NCBI RefSeq assembly: GCF_002224645.1
Contig: NZ_CP022121.1
Location: 2,300,501-2,364,500 of the forward strand
Reading direction: 5' to 3'
DNA length: 64,000 nucleotides
DNA from: Dehalobacterium formicoaceticum
Lineage (GTDB): Bacteria; Bacillota; Dehalobacteriia; Dehalobacteriales; Dehalobacteriaceae
Shown: piece after piece, positions 60,510 through 64,000 of the stretch
Numbering within the stretch: the first letter of the stretch is position 1
Layout of the letters: the number at the start of each line of letters is the position of its first letter
Translations under genes and position numbers: made by a program
Notes under the pieces: generated by a model
The model's input: the letters and a program-made list of their open reading frames with translations, nothing else
Databases searched by the model: none
What the model was told of the DNA's origin: nothing

Positions 60510-61436
60510 ATGGTGTTGATAATGGGACAAACCATAATTCCTGATGAAATTAGGCCTTTCTTTTGGGATGTAGATATTAATAACCTCGACTTAAATGACC
60601 ATCAGAAATATATTATCGAAAGGTTGCTTAATGAAGGGGATCATCGAGCTGTAAAGTGGTTATTTCAAACATTCTCATTAAAACAAATTAAAAATGTCGT
60701 GCTGCAAAGCAGGGGGCTTTCGTTGCAAACTACCCTTTGTTGGCAGAATTTTTTTCAACTAAAGGAAGAAGAAAATGGGATGTTTTGGAACGTACTCGAT
60801 GAAGCCAGAATGGAAATACTGCGCAAAATTATTGAAATCGAGCCTGTTCCCAGATCTTTCTTGTCTGGTGGAACGGGTTTAGCATTAATGCTTGGACACA
60901 GGGAATCTATTGACTTTGACTGGATTACTCCTGAAGTGTTTCAAATTCAAGAACTCATAGATAAGTTAGCCATGATCGGTAAGGTTGAAATTGCCGATAC
61001 GGCTGAAGGGAACTTCCGTGGCTTTATTGATAATGTGAGGGTGACCTGGCTGCACTGTCCTAATCCCATGATGGATAATCTGATAGAAGAAAAACAAATA
61101 CCGGGACTAAAAATTGCATCATTAAAGGATATCGGACTATTGAAATGGATTGCCTTAAGCCAACGTGGGGCGCGAAATGATTTTGTTGATTTATATTGGA
61201 TTTGTCAGCAAAATGTCAGCTTGGAGCTTTTATATCAGCTGATGCCACAGAAATTCCCGGGTATAAATATTAATTATTATCATTTAATTAAAAGCCTCTC
61301 TTATTTCAAAGATGCAGAAAGGGAATTAATGCCTGTTATGAGGGGAGATCCAAACTGGGAAATTATCAAAGAATATTTTAAAAATATGCAAAGGGAATTG
61401 TTGGAGAAAGGAAGGCAAAGATCAATTGGCTCTTAG
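60510..61436 (+). CDS. AbiEii/AbiGii-type nucleotidyltransferase with N-terminal DUF6922-like domain
   Basis: A ~305-residue fusion. Residues ~1-90 ('PFFWDVDINNLDLNDHQKYI', 'GDHRAVKWLFQTFSLKQIKN', 'LSLQTTLCWQNFF') look like the DUF6922 domain found beside AbiEii toxins. The rest is an AbiEii-type nucleotidyltransferase with 'LSGGTGLALMLGHRESIDFDW' (GG...GHR.S.DFD) and 'ASLKDIGLLKWIALSQRGARNDFVDLYW'. AbiEii toxins modify tRNA or other targets to abort phage infection; here both parts are in one chain. The start may be ATG 60510, GTG 60513 or TTG 60516 after GGGAGG. It follows hxlR by 11 bp. Confidence 0.82.
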   Translation: MVLIMGQTIIPDEIRPFFWDVDINNLDLNDHQKYIIERLLNEGDHRAVKWLFQTFSLKQIKNVVLQSRGLSLQTTLCWQNFFQLKEEENGMFWNVLDEARMEILRKIIEIEPVPRSFLSGGTGLALMLGHRESIDFDWITPEVFQIQELIDKLAMIGKVEIADTAEGNFRGFIDNVRVTWLHCPNPMMDNLIEEKQIPGLKIASLKDIGLLKWIALSQRGARNDFVDLYWICQQNVSLELLYQLMPQKFPGININYYHLIKSLSYFKDAERELMPVMRGDPNWEIIKEYFKNMQRELLEKGRQRSIGS

Positions 61437-61688
61437 GAGCACATCATCACCCTTCGGGGGGACAAGGGGGGGGACAAGGGGACAGGTACCTTGTCCCTTT
61501 AATTTCTGGTAGAATAACATGGAGATGAAAAAATGCCAAGGTGTGCAGAATACTAAGTGAAAGTGAAATATACCATATTATGCTTCGGGGTATGAACAGA
61601 TAATCACCAGGATATTAAAAAGTGTAATTAACCGAATATTTTTATCATGATCTATTTGATATATATGACAGAATAAAAGATATTGATT
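61437..61688. repeat. REP-like palindrome and decayed RAYT 5' end
   Basis: GGGACAAGG repeats with CCTTGTCCC (61458-61499) are followed by 'TTTCTGGTAGAATAAC' and a broken RAYT start ('MPRCA', 'VKVKYTILCFG', about 61533-61600). No intact gene. Confidence 0.75.
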
Positions 61689-61720
61689 CTCTGCTGTAAT
61701 TAAACAGCAGAGTTTTTTTG
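61689..61720 (+). terminator. Rho-independent terminator
   Basis: CTCTGCTGT / ACAGCAGAG stem with AATTAA loop followed by TTTTTTT. The following ~150 bp before the propeller gene are AT-rich, with no gene. Confidence 0.8.
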
Positions 61721-61873
61721 GGGGAAAATTCTTAATTCCGTATCTGGATTCACGAATTCTGTCGTAAACTGTAACAACGGAACAAATTTAAACATAGTAT
61801 ATTGTAGGGAAACAGATAAAATATGGTAAAGGCTTGTACTATGAAGTAATAATTTTTGAAAGGAGGAAAAACG

Positions 61874-62767
61874 ATGAGGGATATTAAAAAAAATCTATAT
61901 GTAACAAATACCGGTAATGATACTACTGAAATTTATAATATTAATAGCCGTTCAAATCCAGTTCGCATCAGTGAATTTGGTGCGGGAGATTTATCTGCTC
62001 CTTGTGGAATGGCTAGAAAAGGCAACATTCTTTATATTGGAAATTCTCGCGATAGTACTGTAGAAATCTATAATATAGGCCGCCTTACTATGCCAAAGCG
62101 TATAGGCCAGTTTGGGCAAGGTGACTTAGCGAACCCTAATGGATTAGCAATAAAGGAAAATGCTCTATATGTAACGAACCTTGTTGATTCTACAGTAGAG
62201 GTTTACGATATATCCGATCCGCGGCATCCAAAACGTGTCAGGGAGTTTGGGGCTGGAGAGTTACACCGTCCTGATGGGTTGGCGGTTAACGGGAATATTC
62301 TTTATGTATCAAATTCTGAAGATGCGAGTATTGAGATTTACAATGTCTGCAATCCTTATAATCCAAAGCGTATCGGTCAGTTTGGTAATGATACGGAAAT
62401 AAGCAATCATATTGGCATGGCAATTATTGGAGAAATACTTTATGTTGCAAATTTTCAACTTATTCATGCAAACACTATATCTATTTATTGCATATCAAAC
62501 CCTAAGCACCCTGAGTTTATAAGTAGATTCGGTTCAGGCTTTTTAAACGGCCCTGTTGAATTGGCGATTACCTGTAATACCCTTTATGTGTCTAATTTTA
62601 ATAATAACACGATAGAAGTTTTTGATATATGTGAACGTACTGCTCCTGTACATGTAGGGGAATTCAATGCAGGAAATTTAAATCGTCCATTTGGATTGCT
62701 TATAGTAAGGGAAGAAGTATGCATGAAATGCGGGTGCAAATGCATTAGGTTATTCAGCGAGGATTAA
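61874..62767 (+). CDS. Beta-propeller (LVIVD/NHL-like repeat) protein
   Basis: A 297-residue protein of about six ~44-residue repeats. Each contains 'LYVTN/YVSN', 'STVEIYNI', 'NPKRIGQFG' and 'G.L..P.GLA' elements ('DSTVEVYDISDPRHPKRVRE' is one). These form blades of a propeller. There is no signal peptide, so it is probably cytoplasmic or spore-associated. The C-terminal end 'EVCMKCGCKCIRLF' has four cysteines that could bind metal. AGGAGG precedes ATG 61874. The role is unknown. Confidence 0.8.
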   Translation: MRDIKKNLYVTNTGNDTTEIYNINSRSNPVRISEFGAGDLSAPCGMARKGNILYIGNSRDSTVEIYNIGRLTMPKRIGQFGQGDLANPNGLAIKENALYVTNLVDSTVEVYDISDPRHPKRVREFGAGELHRPDGLAVNGNILYVSNSEDASIEIYNVCNPYNPKRIGQFGNDTEISNHIGMAIIGEILYVANFQLIHANTISIYCISNPKHPEFISRFGSGFLNGPVELAITCNTLYVSNFNNNTIEVFDICERTAPVHVGEFNAGNLNRPFGLLIVREEVCMKCGCKCIRLFSED

Positions 62768-62797
62768 AAAGAATATCATTTAAATTATTGAAAAATT

Positions 62798-62840
62798 GCC
62801 GGTTTAAGTTTATTGTTAATATTAAACTGGCGATTTTTTT
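62798..62840 (+). terminator. Terminator of the propeller gene
   Basis: GCCGGTTTAA (62798-62807) pairs with TTAAACTGGC (62822-62831) and is followed by GATTTTTTT. A REP-like GGGGACAATAGGACAGG / CCTTGTCCCCC palindrome follows at 62844-62875, and a stem GGCACTC ... GAGTGCC-like at 62921-62960 probably terminates the convergent tetR gene. Confidence 0.75.
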
Positions 62841-62971
62841 GGTAGGGGACAATAGGACAGGCACCTTGTCCCCCAAAGCTTCTTTTTCTGAAACATAAAT
62901 TATGCACAACAGCAAGCAAGGCAAGGCACTCTACGGTTTAATTTCGTATAGTGCCTGTTATTTTTTTAACC

Positions 62972-63535
62972 CTATTGACCTGAGATTCTATTGATACCGC
63001 TAACCTCTAAATAATACTGGGCTGTCTCTTCGGGTGTATATTTCATTTTATTATCAATCCACCATTTTACTGTTTCGGCAAAACTACCTGCGAGGTGGTT
63101 TAGCACGAAATCCGCAGGGGCATTGACTTTTATCTCATTTAAATATTTGGAAAACATCTCTGTAAGGTACCCCTTAAAATATGCCATAAAGAGTTCGCCG
63201 CTTTCGCAGGATAATACGCCCACAATGTTTTTTTCGCTGTCTTTTAAATGATGGAGGATATGTGTGAGCTTTGTTTCAAGCTCGTTGTTTCCATCCGAAA
63301 AGTCATGGGTTTTCTCTGACATGAGTTCATCTGAAAATACATGGCAGAAAATATCGGTACACATTGCCTTGAGCAGCTCGTCTTTTGTTTCAAAATGAGC
63401 ATAAAAAGTGCTTCGACCAATATTCGCTACATCAATGATTTCCTGTACCGTTATATTGCTGTACCGCTTTGTCTCAAGTAGTGCACTGAGTGCCTTGAAA
63501 ATTGCATCTCTTGTTTTCTGTTGTCTTCTATCCAT
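62972..63535 (-). CDS. TetR-family transcriptional regulator
   Basis: A 187-residue TetR protein: the helix-turn-helix is 'TKRYSNITVQEIIDVANIGR' followed by 'STFYAHFETKDELLKAMC'. The C-terminal ligand domain is of the TetR_C type found in DhaS-like proteins ('AETVKWWIDNKMKYTPEETA'). It diverges from a metal-transporting P-type ATPase gene and likely represses it. Two tandem 16-bp units (63536-63551, 63552-63567; TATAATACCTCTCGTA) lie directly upstream and duplicate its GAGAGG ribosome binding site. Confidence 0.9.
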   Translation of the reverse strand: MDRRQQKTRDAIFKALSALLETKRYSNITVQEIIDVANIGRSTFYAHFETKDELLKAMCTDIFCHVFSDELMSEKTHDFSDGNNELETKLTHILHHLKDSEKNIVGVLSCESGELFMAYFKGYLTEMFSKYLNEIKVNAPADFVLNHLAGSFAETVKWWIDNKMKYTPEETAQYYLEVSGINRISGQ

Positions 63536-63567
63536 TATAATACCTCTCGTATATAATACCTCTCGTA
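63536..63567. repeat. Two tandem 16-bp repeats at the tetR start
   Basis: The unit TATAATACCTCTCGTA occurs twice in perfect tandem. On the minus strand each contains GAGAGG, so tetR has two possible Shine-Dalgarno sequences, the nearer at normal spacing. Confidence 0.85.
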
Positions 63568-63650
63568 CAAATATGAAATAATGTTCAGTAACTTACAAAA
63601 TGACCATTTTGATTATTGTAGATGGCATCACATAGCCATATAATCATAAT

Positions 63651-63701
63651 GAACACAATGTTCGATAACAAATAAATTGTACCATTGTTTTACAAACAAT
63701 G
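63651..63701. promoter_or_regulatory. Two palindromes, candidate TetR operators
   Basis: GAACACAATGTTC (63651-63663) and CATTGTTTTACAAACAATG (63683-63701) are perfect inverted repeats in the tetR-ATPase intergenic region. The second ends 5 bp before the ATPase ribosome binding site, so a bound repressor there would block the gene. Confidence 0.65.
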
Positions 63702-63721
63702 CAAGGGAGGGTTTTTATGAA

Positions 63722-64000
63722 ATGAAAAGATTAAACGATTTTTTTGCTGGATTACCTATGACTATAGCAGGTGGTGTGTTTCTGGTCGCAAGCCTAATTC
63801 TGATGTTAATGAAAATTGAAGTTCCCGTTGACCCGGCGTGGGTGTCGGTTATCATCTGTGGGATTCCCCTTCTGTATCTGGCAATATGGAGAGTCATCTG
63901 CAACAAAGGCATAAACAAGATATCTTCAGCGCTCTTAATATCCATTGCCATGATTGCAGCCATCGCCATTGGAGACATTTTTGCAGCGGGTGAAGTCGCA
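63722..64000 (+). CDS. Heavy-metal translocating P-type ATPase, N-terminal part
   Basis: The visible 93 residues ('FFAGLPMTIAGGVFLVASLI', 'EVPVDPAWVSVIICGIPLLY', 'ISSALLISIAMIAAIAIGDI', 'FAAGEVA') match the first membrane segments of a P1B-type metal ATPase that starts without a soluble metal-binding domain. The gene runs off the right edge, so the CPC-type motif, DKTGT and metal specificity cannot be seen. GGGAGGG lies 10 bp ahead of ATG 63722. A two-codon frame ATG-AAA-TGA at 63717-63725 overlaps that start. Confidence 0.85.
   Translation, partial: MKRLNDFFAGLPMTIAGGVFLVASLILMLMKIEVPVDPAWVSVIICGIPLLYLAIWRVICNKGINKISSALLISIAMIAAIAIGDIFAAGEVA

Overview
The window looks like the chromosome of a spore-forming, anaerobic Firmicute of the clostridial (Peptococcaceae-like) type. 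The clues are low-to-moderate GC with strong GGAGG ribosome binding sites, frequent TTG/GTG starts, a [NiFe] hydrogenase, a sigma-54 enhancer-binding regulator, a BclA-type exosporium domain and BlaI/BlaR1-type, WG-repeat and copper-amine-oxidase-stalk surface proteins. The genus cannot be named from this sequence alone. No rRNA, tRNA or CRISPR array was seen.

Layout. 1-4.3 kb: nested mobile DNA. An IS21 copy runs off the left edge and interrupts a transposase gene that carries an N-terminal DruA-like (DUF4338) domain; next to it is a decayed transposase tail. 4.3-6.4 kb: [NiFe] hydrogenase, with the small subunit truncated at its 5' end and the large subunit intact. 6.7-8.7 kb: Fic protein and a MntA/HepT toxin-antitoxin pair. 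8.8-13.2 kb: MarR regulator and a heterodimeric ABC exporter. 13.5-17 kb: IS3, flavin-reductase and serine-recombinase relics around an Rpn-family nuclease. 17.2-22.2 kb: BlaI/BlaR1-type operon whose third gene is split by IS21 copy 2. 22.6-26.3 kb: lipoprotein, then an IS66 element flanked by perfect 171-bp direct repeats. 26.3-31 kb: MerR regulator and a second gene split by IS21 copy 3. 31-37 kb: two RCC1-like/stalk-domain paralogues (one frameshifted), a RelB/YafQ pair and a WG-repeat lipoprotein. 37.5-42 kb: DbpA-type helicase, sigma-54 activator and an SDR gene behind a consensus sigma-54 promoter. 42-47 kb: a complete REP-associated transposase (RAYT) unit, an HTH protein and a large TPR-helicase-HNH protein that is a candidate single-gene defence factor. 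47-51.5 kb: DUF1801 genes in 0.65-kb direct repeats flanking an ABC transporter, a BFD-like protein and a rifampin ADP-ribosyltransferase. 51.8-60.5 kb: a redox/ADP-ribosylation neighbourhood. 60.5-64 kb: AbiEii-like fusion protein, beta-propeller, TetR and the start of a metal P-type ATPase.

Most notable. From 51.8 to 60.5 kb, a MarR regulator, an OsmC-type thiol peroxidase, a dihydrolipoyl dehydrogenase carrying its own lipoyl domain and a lipoate ligase lie close to a zinc-macrodomain/SirTM-type sirtuin pair and a HxlR regulator. In other bacteria SirTM and its macrodomain add and remove ADP-ribose on a lipoylated carrier. Here the likely carrier would be the lipoyl domain fused to the dehydrogenase, with OsmC as a peroxidase fed by the lipoyl group. 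The SirTM gene is broken by a perfect 13-bp tandem duplication.

A dispersed family of GGGACA/TGTCCC palindromes and decayed RAYT 5' ends recurs throughout and sits at many rearrangement junctions, including joins to fragments of fic and hepT toxin genes.
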